A stretch of 43,373 bases of DNA. It comes from Nitrososphaerales archaeon. Its GTDB lineage: Archaea > Thermoproteota > Nitrososphaeria > Nitrososphaerales > CADDZS01. Both the position numbers and the translations under genes were made by a program. The notes beneath the pieces are model-generated. The model saw only the letters and a program-made list of their open reading frames with translations. It made no database searches and was not told the origin of the DNA. The stretch's first letter is position 1. Each line of letters begins with the position of its first letter. This document shows, in pieces, positions 9,259 to 16,866 of the stretch. Where the stretch lies: NCBI GenBank assembly GCA_030041295.1, contig JASHOD010000012.1, positions 1 through 43,373 on the forward strand, in the 5' to 3' direction.

Positions 9259-10884
9259 GTGAGCAGGGCGACATATCCGATTCCTCCACCCCCACCTTAT
9301 CCCATGGGCGAGAGAAAAAGACGCGTCTCTTTTGACCGCGAGCTCTCAAGATCTTACTGGAAATGGAGATCCAATCCAGCTATCATGGTTCCGACGCTAC
9401 TCTCAAGTTCAATCAGCGTTCTCGTTCAGTCTATTTTCGTAATAGTTGGAACTGTTCTGCTCTTTCAATTGGAATCTAATGGGACCTTCTCACAAATTAC
9501 GAGCGATGTAGCTTCGAAAGAGTATGGTGCGCTTTCCTCAATCCTGCTTTTACGCCAAGTGCTTTACCCTATGGTTGCTTATTTCGCCGGAACCCTTGTG
9601 CTATCGGCCTTCGTCACCATCATTGCAAGCGGCTTCACTTACTCTGCCGAGTACCTTGCGTATCTAAGAGCGATGGGCAACTCCGAAAGAGTACAACTGC
9701 TCACGGTCTTTTCACTCTTGAAACACAAGTGGAAACCAATGGCTTGGACTTTCTTCCTCGTACAATTATTCACTTTCCTACCTGTCACTCTATTCACTTT
9801 ACTCGGTGTCGGAGTTTACCTCGGAGAACCGAGCTTAACGTCTTTGCTTTCGATATTTGGCTTTGGCACTTTGGGTCTTATTTTCACGGGGATTGCCGCG
9901 TTTTTCATGATATATGCAACTGTGGTCGTCGCGGCTGAAAATCTGTCAGGGATTTCTGCTATAAGGAGGAGCTACCAAGTTGCAAGGTCAAATCTTGGAC
10001 TGTCATTGACCTACGCTATAGTGACCGTAGTGGGTTACATTGTAATTTCTCTTGTGGCGGAACTCGTTACAGACATTGGAGTGCCTCTTACTTCGATAGC
10101 ATCGATCGCGATCACGCTCCTGATAATACCAGTTCTCCATATGACAAAGACTTCAGTTTACGTTCAAATCGGATTAAACTCATCTGAGAGCACGCTCGAA
10201 GAATTACTTGGACCAACTTCGGGCTCGAAGGATCTTCTCGGAGGCCCATTCTTTCGTTTCGCTCTAAGCAAATTAAAGCAAGGCATCTACGCCCTCAAGG
10301 ATTACGCTTTGAACTGGAGGAATCTTCCGTATCACGTCGCATCGGCGGCCGCGCTCATTATTGGAGTCCTTGTTGGTGCGAATATAGGGAGAAACGGGCT
10401 GGACTCGTTGATATTCGCCTTGGGCTATACGCCCGGAGTAATCAACCCCACAATTCTCGGAGACGTCCCTCTAACGGCTGGTCTCGATATATTTCTTCAC
10501 AACTGGGAAGTGTCACTCTCTACCGCGCTTTCTGGAATATGGCTCATCGCCCCGACTCTAGCGACGATTGGATTTAATGGAATGATTCTCGGGGTTGTTT
10601 ATTACCTGACACCGAATTTCACGATGTTTGCAGCCGCGATCTTTCCCCATGGTTCGATAGAGCTTCCTTCATTCGTACTATCCGGTTCTGCGGGCATGCG
10701 GCTCGGCGTTTACTTTGTCAGGACTATAGGAAAGAGCAGAGATTCCCCTGAAGAACATAGATTTGAGGCAGTCGCTAGAGAGACGATTTACATAATCATC
10801 GGTCTAGCTATCTTGTTCCTCATCGCAGGGATTATCGAGGGTAATATTACTCCGATTATAATGAGGATGTACGGTTGGAAGTAG
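9259..10884 (+). CDS. Polytopic membrane protein with C-terminal SpoIIM-like domain
   Basis: A 541-aa membrane protein in two parts. A Pro-rich cytoplasmic N-terminus (residues 7-15) is followed by about five helices (residues about 40-295) resembling the membrane domains of archaeal DUF7847/GDPD-type proteins. A hydrophilic linker (about 300-350) leads to a SpoIIM (stage II sporulation protein M, DUF95) domain at about 355-541. The latter shows the family hallmarks: the long loop before TLATIGFNGMILG, the FPHGSIELPSF motif and a final helix pair. SpoIIM proteins occur in non-sporulating archaea and their role there is unknown. The GTG start at 9259 gives a compact leader. The gene is divergent from the VOC gene with about 170 bases between. 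Confidence 0.8.
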   Translation: MSRATYPIPPPPPYPMGERKRRVSFDRELSRSYWKWRSNPAIMVPTLLSSSISVLVQSIFVIVGTVLLFQLESNGTFSQITSDVASKEYGALSSILLLRQVLYPMVAYFAGTLVLSAFVTIIASGFTYSAEYLAYLRAMGNSERVQLLTVFSLLKHKWKPMAWTFFLVQLFTFLPVTLFTLLGVGVYLGEPSLTSLLSIFGFGTLGLIFTGIAAFFMIYATVVVAAENLSGISAIRRSYQVARSNLGLSLTYAIVTVVGYIVISLVAELVTDIGVPLTSIASIAITLLIIPVLHMTKTSVYVQIGLNSSESTLEELLGPTSGSKDLLGGPFFRFALSKLKQGIYALKDYALNWRNLPYHVASAAALIIGVLVGANIGRNGLDSLIFALGYTPGVINPTILGDVPLTAGLDIFLHNWEVSLSTALSGIWLIAPTLATIGFNGMILGVVYYLTPNFTMFAAAIFPHGSIELPSFVLSGSAGMRLGVYFVRTIGKSRDSPEEHRFEAVARETIYIIIGLAILFLIAGIIEGNITPIIMRMYGWK

Positions 10885-10900
10885 TACACTTCCCTAGCGT

Positions 10901-10915
10901 TAAGAAAAGAAAAAG
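10901..10915 (-). terminator. T-rich terminator for the zinc-ribbon membrane protein
   Basis: Read on the minus strand this is a T-rich tract just past the stop of the 10932-11849 gene, a typical archaeal stop signal between convergent genes. Confidence 0.45.
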
Positions 10916-10931
10916 ACTGCTCTCTGCACGA

Positions 10932-11849
10932 TCACGAAATGATAGCTGAAAGCATGGTATTCTCTATTTGAGCTTCTGTTTTGAAATGATTGTTTGGATC
11001 TTTTATGAGCACGTAAATCCAATAGATTCCGAAAGCTCCAAGTGTTATTACATCAAGAAAGAGATATAGCAAAAAATTACGGTCTGGGATGGCCTTTCCT
11101 TTCGAGGATGAATCTCTTGAATATGTAAAATTGATTCCAATGGACGCTAGCGCCCTAGAAACACTAGATATCAGCCAGTCCTCCATTGGTTCGTGCTCTC
11201 CAAAATCTTTCGTCAGAAAATAAAAGATGTAAAAGTACGCAAAGATGTCGACTATGGGAACGAAAAGAAGGATTATCCACAAAATCGCGCTCCTATCCCT
11301 TGCGCTGTAGTGGATCGTGTTTAGGTGCGAATCAATATCCCTTAGATTGTGTTGAACACTTTCGTCTGAACTCATCCCACGGGCGGCAGCTAGATTCCTC
11401 AGTGCCAAGGAAGTATCATAGAAAAATCTGTATTCTCTCTCGAAGTGAAGATTCCTTCGTTTAATCAGAATGTAAAACAAATACAGTTCAGCAATCAATA
11501 AACAGAAAGAAATTATTTCCAAATATGTTAGATCTGGAATAGAAAGCGGAGGTACCCCGACCATCACAAACCCACCCCCGCTTGCCGCTAAAGCAGCCAG
11601 TGCTTTCTCGATATCGATAACTGTTAGAACGATTGTAGCAATTGAGAATCCAAAAGATACCAGCGGCACCATCATCCAAAGGGGTGTGACGATTCTATCT
11701 GTCCTGCTCTGAAGCTCTATTGTCTTTTTCATGTCGTCAACAGGAAGTCCTACATTGCCTCTCTGAGCTCGAAAGTCAAAGCCGCATTTCTTGCAAAAAT
11801 TATCGGCATCAGACGCCCCGTTTCCGCAATTAGGACAGACAACGGTCAT
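10932..11849 (-). CDS. Zinc-ribbon multi-pass membrane protein with DUF4234-like C-terminus
   Basis: A 305-aa protein. The N-terminus is a zinc ribbon with C5xxC8 and C19xxC22 (CPNCG and CKKCGF). Membrane helices follow at about 58-80, 105-128 and 190-215, and a final pair near 255-285. The last segment, LLYLFLDVITLGAFGIYW, resembles the DUF4234 family, whose members have a conserved GIYW turn between two helices. Zinc ribbon plus DUF4234-like membrane domain is a frequent archaeal and bacterial layout of unknown function. A TATA-like GCTTAAAGG lies about 35-45 bases upstream of the ATG. Confidence 0.7.
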   Translation of the reverse strand: MTVVCPNCGNGASDADNFCKKCGFDFRAQRGNVGLPVDDMKKTIELQSRTDRIVTPLWMMVPLVSFGFSIATIVLTVIDIEKALAALAASGGGFVMVGVPPLSIPDLTYLEIISFCLLIAELYLFYILIKRRNLHFEREYRFFYDTSLALRNLAAARGMSSDESVQHNLRDIDSHLNTIHYSARDRSAILWIILLFVPIVDIFAYFYIFYFLTKDFGEHEPMEDWLISSVSRALASIGINFTYSRDSSSKGKAIPDRNFLLYLFLDVITLGAFGIYWIYVLIKDPNNHFKTEAQIENTMLSAIIS

Positions 11850-12055
11850 GCGAAACGCTCACGAAAGGAAGTGAATGCGGTCACCTTTAAGCGAATCTAA
11901 AGAGCGTTCTCTCAAGTAATGAGCTTCTGAATCTAATCTCTCCTCATGTGAAAATGCAGGAGAAAAATTGTGGGAAAATCCGAAAAGTAGCCTGAAAGAA
12001 AAGTGCAAAAGATCGAGTAAGCCAAGGATAATGTGCCCTAAGGAGAGATATGAGC

Positions 12056-12364
12056 TTAAGGTGGGTTTAAGCCGAGAGCTTTCATAATCTCTTGGGCGGT
12101 CACAAGAGTCTTTCGACCTTCATCAGTCACGACGTAATAGATCTCTCCGTCATCGGATCGGTCACGTGAAATATACTTCCTGAGCAGCCCGCGACGGATA
12201 CAGTGATTCGCGAATCTATCGAATTGAATACTGTCTATTTCCACGTAGGATTTAATTTGAGACTCTATTCTTGGGTCGGAGCAGTAGTAAAGCATGCGAA
12301 CGATAATGTCGGCATCCTCCCTTTTCACAAGGGTTTGACTGCTGCTGCTGCTGCTACCGCTCAT
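12056..12364 (-). CDS. ArnR1-like winged-helix transcription regulator
   Basis: A small DNA-binding protein of about 102 aa with the archaeal ArnR1/HTH_45 winged-helix pattern: a helix with IIVRMLYYC, a recognition-helix region FDRFANHCIRRGLL, then the wing YYVVTDEGRKTL. These proteins usually act as local repressors or activators; no target can be read from the sequence. I prefer the ATG at 12364 over a TTG nine bases earlier. The N-terminus is a run of six serines encoded by AGC repeats, probably an unstructured tail. A minus-strand TATA-like CTTAAG sits near 12410. Confidence 0.75.
   Translation of the reverse strand: MSGSSSSSSQTLVKREDADIIVRMLYYCSDPRIESQIKSYVEIDSIQFDRFANHCIRRGLLRKYISRDRSDDGEIYYVVTDEGRKTLVTAQEIMKALGLNPP
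12339..12355. repeat. CTG/AGC triplet repeat inside the regulator gene
   Basis: Five consecutive CTG triplets on the plus strand (AGC on the coding strand) encode most of the N-terminal serine run of the winged-helix regulator. Such tracts can slip during replication, and here slippage would only change the tail length. Confidence 0.75.
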
Positions 12365-12457
12365 CGCCTGCAAGGCCTACAATTTTAGTCTCAGGAGGGT
12401 AGAGCTACTTAAGTTCTACAGGTTTATGAAATGACTGATTTAAAAATGCAGGAAGAT

Positions 12458-12937
12458 TTATTGCCCGGCATCACCAGCGAAGGAATCGGTTTCGCTCGGC
12501 TGTCCCTCTGGGGAAGGATTTTCTTTATATTTCGAAGCTTCTTCCACGCTCCACAGGGTCCAGATGAAATGGTTGGCTTTTCCAACGGCGTGTCCCTCTT
12601 CCTTTTTGACACCGCGTAAGTAAAAGTCGCCTACAAATACCAGCTTCGGACTACCGCCCTTGCCAGGTGTAGACTTTACCTCGTTTACTATCATGAAACT
12701 CGATCTATGCCAATTATTGCTCCTAATAGTGAACGGGGTTCTTCTGCCGTTTTGATCGTATATTTGAGCCACAGTTCTTAGGGATTCATCGTATTTGAAA
12801 ACGGATTTGAAGCAATTCTCGCAAAATGTAGTCTCCTTATTCTTGAAGTTCACTTTCGCCGCTTTGTCCTTAGAGAGTTCTTTCTCGCAACGCTGACACT
12901 TGACAGTCGCCAGCGGCAAAAGTATCTGCGCAGCCAT
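12458..12937 (-). CDS. Hypothetical zinc-binding protein (two CxxC pairs)
   Basis: A 159-aa soluble protein I do not recognise. Two pairs, C14xxC17 (CQRC) and C39xxC42 (CENC), should form a zinc ribbon in the first 45 residues. Residues about 55-125 are predicted beta-rich with a conserved-looking segment GSPKLVFVGDFYLRG and FIWTLWSVEEASKY. The C-terminal 25 residues are polar and probably disordered. No membrane helix is present. A clear minus-strand TATA (TAATATATAG) about 40 bases upstream of the ATG supports expression. Function unknown. Confidence 0.7.
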   Translation of the reverse strand: MAAQILLPLATVKCQRCEKELSKDKAAKVNFKNKETTFCENCFKSVFKYDESLRTVAQIYDQNGRRTPFTIRSNNWHRSSFMIVNEVKSTPGKGGSPKLVFVGDFYLRGVKKEEGHAVGKANHFIWTLWSVEEASKYKENPSPEGQPSETDSFAGDAGQ

Positions 12938-12974
12938 GACTTGTTCGTCGCAGCACCACGAGATGCGTGCGAAC

Positions 12975-12986
12975 TATATATTACAA
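12975..12986 (-). promoter_or_regulatory. TATA box for the CxxC zinc protein
   Basis: The minus strand reads TTGTAATATATAG about 40 bases before the ATG at 12937. The same 11-mer TTGTAATATAT occurs on the plus strand at 13049-13059, so the two copies form an inverted repeat facing away from each other. Confidence 0.55.
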
Positions 12987-13048
12987 GCAGTTGAAAAATT
13001 GTGAGCTGTGAAGGCTCGAAATTTTACTTTTTGACTACTTTAACCCTT

Positions 13049-13059
13049 TTGTAATATAT
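13049..13059 (+). promoter_or_regulatory. Orphan TATA-like box pointing into a gene-free region
   Basis: TTGTAATATAT on the plus strand is an exact inverted copy of the promoter element at 12976-12986. No protein gene begins downstream on this strand before 14180. It could serve the structured element at 13122-13198. Confidence 0.4.
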
Positions 13060-13121
13060 CGTGCTCCGAAACAGCCCGTTTCTCCGTCAATCATAAATCC
13101 TCGAGGTGCTCAATTCTCCTT

Positions 13122-13198
13122 GATTCCACCGGGTAATGCTGACCTATCCGTTCAGGAAGGAAAGCTGCAGGTCCTAGACTTGCGCCCGGCTCGGAATC
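13122..13198 (+). ncRNA. Candidate structured non-coding RNA
   Basis: A 77-base segment that can fold into a long closing stem. GATTCC (13122-13127) pairs with GGAATC (13193-13198), then CCGGG (13129-13133) with CCCGG (13185-13189), and inside these GACCT (13141-13145) pairs with AGGTC (13169-13173). The segment is GC-richer than its surroundings and lies about 65 bases past an orphan TATA-like box. It lacks tRNA landmarks and recognisable C/D or ACA boxes, and it could also be chance pairing. Confidence 0.25.
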
Positions 13199-13255
13199 TT
13201 ATCCTTGGACTAGTTCATCCACTTTTCATTGAATTTTGGACGACATTGTCCCTAT

Positions 13256-14119
13256 TCAGACTTTTTTCTCAAATAATAATCCGTGTTTTGCCCAAATGTC
13301 CCTTTCGAAGCCGAGCCTAGCGGCTTCGTATATCACACTCCGATTGTAGGGAAGAAAACCTCCTAGCGTCCTCAGCTTCATTTCGAGCGATTTTTGCAAT
13401 ATATTTGCTAGACATCGCCCTGTTCTACCGGAGAGCAAACAGAACTCGCCATGTGCCGGTTCAGTCTTGCATAAAATGAACGCCGAATTGTCCTCATAGC
13501 TGAAGAGTTCATTGTGCAACAAGATCCATTCGATATTCTTTCGGTTTGCTCGGACGAATGCATAGCCTCGACTGATGTAACCGTTCATTGCCTTTACATA
13601 TCTTGAATTGTGGACTTCGTCGAAGACCCTCTCTTTGGAATGTTTTATTTCTTTAAGATTCGAGTATGAGTGATGACTCGCAAGCATGCTCGATCCTAGT
13701 TTCAATGAAACATGCGCGACGTCCGCCACGGCTTTGAACTTTCCCTTCCTTGCCGCCCTAAGAGATGAAGTATTAGTTGAAAGAACGAAGAATCTGAGCG
13801 CATTAACTCCGTGGCGTCTTGCGTAGAATGCCATGTTCTTTTGTAGGAATTGAGCTACGCCCAATCCTCTCCAAGATGGATCGGTGCGTGCCATTCCTAG
13901 CCACGCGCTCTTGTCAAAGACAGGAGTATAGTTGGACATTCCAATCAAAGCGTTGCTATCGGAAAAAACTATGAAGAGATGTTTCTTCTTTATTGTATCA
14001 CTCAATATGTGCAAAACGTAATCATCAGTGCCGACCGCTCGCCTGCATAATCTGGCTATCTTTCGTTGATCCGAGCTTCTTGCCAATCTGCAATGAAAAA
14101 CTGATGAGGGAGCTTCCAT
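13256..14119 (-). CDS. GNAT-family N-acetyltransferase
   Basis: A 287-aa protein with a GNAT acetyltransferase domain at about residues 10-140. The acetyl-CoA loop is R84-x-x-G87-x-A89 in SWRGLGVAQFL, followed by the helix and a strand FFVLSTNTSSLRAARKGKFK typical of the second half of the fold. The remaining about 140 residues form a second domain (VRANRKNIEWILLH, then LRTLGGFLPYN) that may be a degenerate second GNAT fold; substrate unknown. The frame is open further upstream to 14338, but that part would overlap the divergent arginase gene and looks non-coding. The ATG at 14119 leaves a normal divergent gap of about 100 bases. Confidence 0.75.
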   Translation of the reverse strand: MEAPSSVFHCRLARSSDQRKIARLCRRAVGTDDYVLHILSDTIKKKHLFIVFSDSNALIGMSNYTPVFDKSAWLGMARTDPSWRGLGVAQFLQKNMAFYARRHGVNALRFFVLSTNTSSLRAARKGKFKAVADVAHVSLKLGSSMLASHHSYSNLKEIKHSKERVFDEVHNSRYVKAMNGYISRGYAFVRANRKNIEWILLHNELFSYEDNSAFILCKTEPAHGEFCLLSGRTGRCLANILQKSLEMKLRTLGGFLPYNRSVIYEAARLGFERDIWAKHGLLFEKKV

Positions 14120-14155
14120 GGACTTCCTTGAACGCTGAGACAATGTTTCAAAACG

Positions 14156-14206
14156 ACTTAAGTAGCTTTGGAGGAAGGAATGAAAACTCTGCCAAGCATC
14201 GGATGA
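14156..14206 (+). promoter_or_regulatory. Arginase leader with possible 8-residue upstream ORF
   Basis: ACTTAAGTAG (14157-14166) is TATA-like. After it a strong purine ribosome site GGAGGAAGG precedes an ATG at 14180 that opens a tiny frame MKTLPSIG ending in TGA at 14204-14206, shortly before the arginase start. It could be a translated leader peptide or simply the unused relic of a ribosome site. Confidence 0.3.
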
Positions 14207-14224
14207 TCTAAGAAATTGACTGAG

Positions 14225-15118
14225 ATGGAAGTAATTGGCGTCCCTCTTGATTTGGGGGCAGATCGGAGGGGCGTGGACATGGGTCCGTTCGCAATCCGCT
14301 ACGCCGGTCTTAGTGATAAACTGAGATCCCTCGGCCATAGGGTCAAGGACGCCGGTAATATTGCCACCCCAGTTGCCGAGGAAAGCAAAATTGAATTTTC
14401 AAACGCTAAATTTCTTAGTGAAGTTCGATCGGTATGTTTCAATCTTTCAAAGACTGTTTCGGGAATCATGCAAAGTGGTAAACTCCCCCTAGTCTTGGGG
14501 GGAGATCATTCGATTGCTATTGGAACCCTTGCGGGCATTTACAGGGGACGACGAAAAAAGGAGGCAGGTGTGATATGGTTAGATGCTCACGGCGACTTTA
14601 ATACGCCGGACATTACGCCGAGCGGAAATATTCACGGAATGAGTTTGGCTATTTCATCAGGAATGGGCGGAAAATGGTTTCCAATCCCTCAATGGCCGAA
14701 GAGAGCCATTGATCCGACGAGAATCGCAATCGTTGGTGCGCGAGAGCTGGATCCAGAGGAACAAAAGAACCTTCGAACAAATGGAGTCCATGTTTTCTCG
14801 ATGGCCGATATTGATCGTCTCGGTATGCAAGAAGTCATGAACCAAGCTATCCGAGTAGCTTCAGCTTCGGGAGATTCCTTCCATGTAAGCTTCGATATGG
14901 ATGTGGTTGACCCCAGTGATGCGCCGGGCGTTGGAACTCCTGTTAGAGGCGGCATCACATACAGAGAAGCTCATCTTGCGATGGAAATGATTCACGAAGC
15001 CGGGGTGATGGAATCGCTCGAAGTAGTAGAAGTAAATCCAATACTGGATCAGCACAATGCAACAGCTGAATTAGCTGTGGAGCTAATACTTTCTTCGATG
15101 GGCAAGAAGATAATTTGA
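14225..15118 (+). CDS. rocF: Arginase (ureohydrolase family)
   Basis: Hydrolyses L-arginine to ornithine and urea, using two manganese ions. All six metal ligands are visible: H95 in GGDHS, D120, H122 and D124 in [10 protein letters not shown]224 and D226 in SFDMDVVDP. The arginase-specific segments are also present: [11 protein letters not shown] near the start, [10 protein letters not shown] with the catalytic-loop H137, [10 protein letters not shown], and the C-terminal [10 protein letters not shown]. These favour arginase over agmatinase. Length (297 aa) is normal for the family. I prefer ATG 14225; an in-frame TTG at 14216 would add three residues. Cytosolic; it may supply ornithine or nitrogen from urea. 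Divergent from the GNAT gene. Confidence 0.88.
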   Translation: MEVIGVPLDLGADRRGVDMGPFAIRYAGLSDKLRSLGHRVKDAGNIATPVAEESKIEFSNAKFLSEVRSVCFNLSKTVSGIMQSGKLPLVLGGDHSIAIGTLAGIYRGRRKKEAGVIWLDAHGDFNTPDITPSGNIHGMSLAISSGMGGKWFPIPQWPKRAIDPTRIAIVGARELDPEEQKNLRTNGVHVFSMADIDRLGMQEVMNQAIRVASASGDSFHVSFDMDVVDPSDAPGVGTPVRGGITYREAHLAMEMIHEAGVMESLEVVEVNPILDQHNATAELAVELILSSMGKKII

Positions 15119-15130
15119 TTTTTTATTTGA
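15117..15130 (+). terminator. T-run terminator after arginase
   Basis: The stop codon runs straight into GATTTTTTATTTG, a T6 tract followed by T3, the usual archaeal termination signal. Confidence 0.55.
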
Positions 15131-15191
15131 CGATAAGCGATACATCGCTTCAGTTTGATTATGCGCAGTAATTTCCTGATCTAGCAAGCTG

Positions 15192-15203
15192 GAAAGGTTT
15201 AAT
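15192..15203 (+). promoter_or_regulatory. BRE/TATA promoter of the small zinc-ribbon gene
   Basis: GAAAGG followed by TTTAAT lies 27-38 bases before the ATG at 15230. This spacing predicts transcription starting almost exactly at the ATG, so the mRNA is probably leaderless. Confidence 0.6.
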
Positions 15204-15229
15204 TGGCTACAAATAGCCATTATTTTGGG

Positions 15230-15439
15230 ATGCCAGAGCAGCTTTGTCCTGAATGCGGTGCGACACTCTTCTACGATTCTCCGACAAAACGATATGCTTG
15301 CAAGGGCTGCGGTCTGTATGTTACAAAGGACGAACTTGTAAACATTAAAGATAGACTACGTCAAGGCACAGACGAATATCGCAAGCGTAAGCAACAGCAA
15401 AGCGAATATCTCGAGTGGTGGCTGTCCGCAAAGAAATAG
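15230..15439 (+). CDS. Small zinc-ribbon protein
   Basis: A 69-aa protein. C6xxC9 and C24xxC27 (CPECGATLFY and CKGCGLYVTK) form one zinc ribbon, followed by a charged helix ending in Gln/Lys-rich sequence and EYLEWW. Similar small ribbon proteins are common in archaea and are thought to bind nucleic acid or protein partners, but I cannot name this one. The ATG at 15230 is chosen over an upstream TTG at 15203, because that TTG overlaps the TATA element. Confidence 0.75.
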   Translation: MPEQLCPECGATLFYDSPTKRYACKGCGLYVTKDELVNIKDRLRQGTDEYRKRKQQQSEYLEWWLSAKK

Positions 15440-15727
15440 AGCTACGTGATTAATTTCGCGCGGCGAGAAAAAAGACGGTTCACGTCTAACTGGGAAGTAT
15501 TGAGATTCTACAAGCGAACGAACAGATACATGTCTGTATTGTTGCTGTGAGACGATCTGGATCTCGGAGTTAGCTCGACTGCCACCCATCGAAAACTACC
15601 CAAATTCCATGCCGCTTCGCTGACTTTCTATCCCAAACCACTTTGACAAAAAACTTATTCTTTGCATTCTTCATGCAAGTATAGCGACGTCCAGCATAAT
15701 ATCGAAGAAAATGAAATGGCTCACGTT
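15440..15727. other. Gap without a convincing gene
   Basis: No protein gene seen. The stretch holds a short hairpin candidate (GAC/GTC around 15475-15487) and an imperfect palindrome ACAGA...TCTGT near 15522-15537. A minus-strand frame at 15356-15589 overlaps the zinc-ribbon gene and lacks protein-like features. Confidence 0.4.
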
Positions 15728-15739
15728 ACATTCTATAAT
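15728..15739 (+). promoter_or_regulatory. TATA box for the 111-aa membrane protein
   Basis: CATTCTATAATG centred about 26 bases before the TTG at 15760; this predicts a leaderless transcript and supports that unusual start codon. Confidence 0.5.
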
Positions 15740-15759
15740 GCGCGAGATTAGATCAAGAT

Positions 15760-16095
15760 TTGTTGAATACTCGACTCGTTATCTTCTCGCTTGACCTAAG
15801 TCTAAGTTTTGCTATCCTCGTCCTTTACATATCTTTCGTAGAAGCGATAGTTTTGGTAGTTTTGCTCATAACTGCTTCCATTGTTGCTGCAAGCAAAGAT
15901 GATTTGACCGAGCTGCGAGCGGACAAGACATTCATTATCATAATCATAGCTTTTGCAGTTACTGTCTTTCTTTCCGTCGCGTATTTTTCGCCGGCTCCTT
16001 TCAGCGGTTATCTCTTCTATGCCCTAATAGGACTGAATTTCGGTCTATTGTTGACCTATGCGGCACTGAGAATTGCGAGCTCTAGACATTACTAA
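15760..16095 (+). CDS. Hypothetical membrane protein (about 4 helices)
   Basis: A 111-aa highly hydrophobic protein not matched to a family. Helices at about residues 5-22, 24-44, 58-76 and 84-104, with one polar loop (SKDDLTELRADK) between the second and third. The short basic C-terminus is probably cytoplasmic. The TTG start is supported by a TATA box at the right distance. It stands alone between the zinc-ribbon gene and the convergent SRPBCC gene. Function unknown. Confidence 0.6.
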   Translation: MLNTRLVIFSLDLSLSFAILVLYISFVEAIVLVVLLITASIVAASKDDLTELRADKTFIIIIIAFAVTVFLSVAYFSPAPFSGYLFYALIGLNFGLLLTYAALRIASSRHY

Positions 16096-16278
16096 GGTCG
16101 ATTTTAGCAATTCTAAATAGTCATACCAAAACAGCTTCTCAAAGAACAAGATGCAGTCTAGCATAGAACGCTTTATAGCGTAGGCCCGATCGGTGAAAAA
16201 AATGAGCGAAAAGACTCTTTCCCGTTTAGGTCAATAAGAGTTTCAAGCTGTAGTTCTTTTTGGGAAGACTTGAACTAC

Positions 16279-16785
16279 CTAATTCCAAGGAGATTGGGTT
16301 TTTATTTCTGCGGCCATTTGATTTGCTGACTTGGCCGATTCTATGTACTGCTTTACTGCGGCGCAGCTGCCCTCTATTCCCATTTCAACTTCCTTCTTGA
16401 TGCGTAATTTGTCTATCGTCTTGCCGAGCAGACTGTATCCTAATTCGTAATCTGCTTCGAAAGTCAGCTTCGTACCTTCGGTAATTTTCTCGAAAAGGAC
16501 CGTTATGATGTTTTTCTTGAAAGGACCGTTGATTGCTTTTACCTGGATCATCTCGTTGATAGCATATGCTACAGTTTCCATATCCCAGACAAGAGGCCTA
16601 CCTCCGAAATCACCTTCTATTCTAAAGACTGTCCCTATTCCAAAGCCTTCCTTGATGTTAATAGGAGTGACTTTCATCTTTACATCTTCGGGGAATGTCT
16701 TTGCGATGTGCTCCGGCCTGGCATAATATGCGAAGACTGCTTCACATGGGGCAGAAATGTCGACGCTTCGAGATACCTTGGACAT
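16279..16785 (-). CDS. SRPBCC (START/Bet v1-like, CoxG-type) protein, copy A
   Basis: A 168-aa protein of the SRPBCC helix-grip fold, which binds hydrophobic ligands in a deep cavity. The start VSRSVDISAPCEAVFAYYA is the typical first strand and helix, with a long C-terminal helix KKEVEMGIEGSCAAVKQYIE. It belongs to the polyketide-cyclase/CoxG-like branch; the ligand is unknown. A second copy at 34538-35041 is about 90 percent identical by eye, with changes concentrated at the C-terminal tail. The ATG at 16785 matches the start of that copy, so an upstream start five codons earlier is not used here. It is divergent from a Vgb-like gene. Confidence 0.85.
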   Translation of the reverse strand: MSKVSRSVDISAPCEAVFAYYARPEHIAKTFPEDVKMKVTPINIKEGFGIGTVFRIEGDFGGRPLVWDMETVAYAINEMIQVKAINGPFKKNIITVLFEKITEGTKLTFEADYELGYSLLGKTIDKLRIKKEVEMGIEGSCAAVKQYIESAKSANQMAAEIKTQSPWN

Positions 16786-16810
16786 GATAGACGAATCCAA
16801 AGTAGTGCAA

Positions 16811-16820
16811 ATATTTATTG
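16811..16820 (-). promoter_or_regulatory. TATA box of SRPBCC copy A
   Basis: The minus strand reads CAATAAATAT about 30 bases before the ATG at 16785, in the 80-base gap shared with the divergent propeller gene. Confidence 0.5.
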
Positions 16821-16866
16821 TTTGTAACAGATATTAGCGAGATAAAACAGAATAGCGTGGTGATTA

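Noticed and set aside
13122-13198. tRNA gene
   Set aside because: Length is right but there is no TTC loop motif, no D-arm and no anticodon arm pattern.
13120-13320. 66-aa plus-strand frame overlapping the GNAT 3' end
   Set aside because: Overlaps a clear gene and lacks protein-like features; the stretch fits better as a structured element.
14120-14338. N-terminal extension of the GNAT frame
   Set aside because: Would overlap the divergent arginase gene; the sequence is not GNAT-like and the ATG at 14119 fits.
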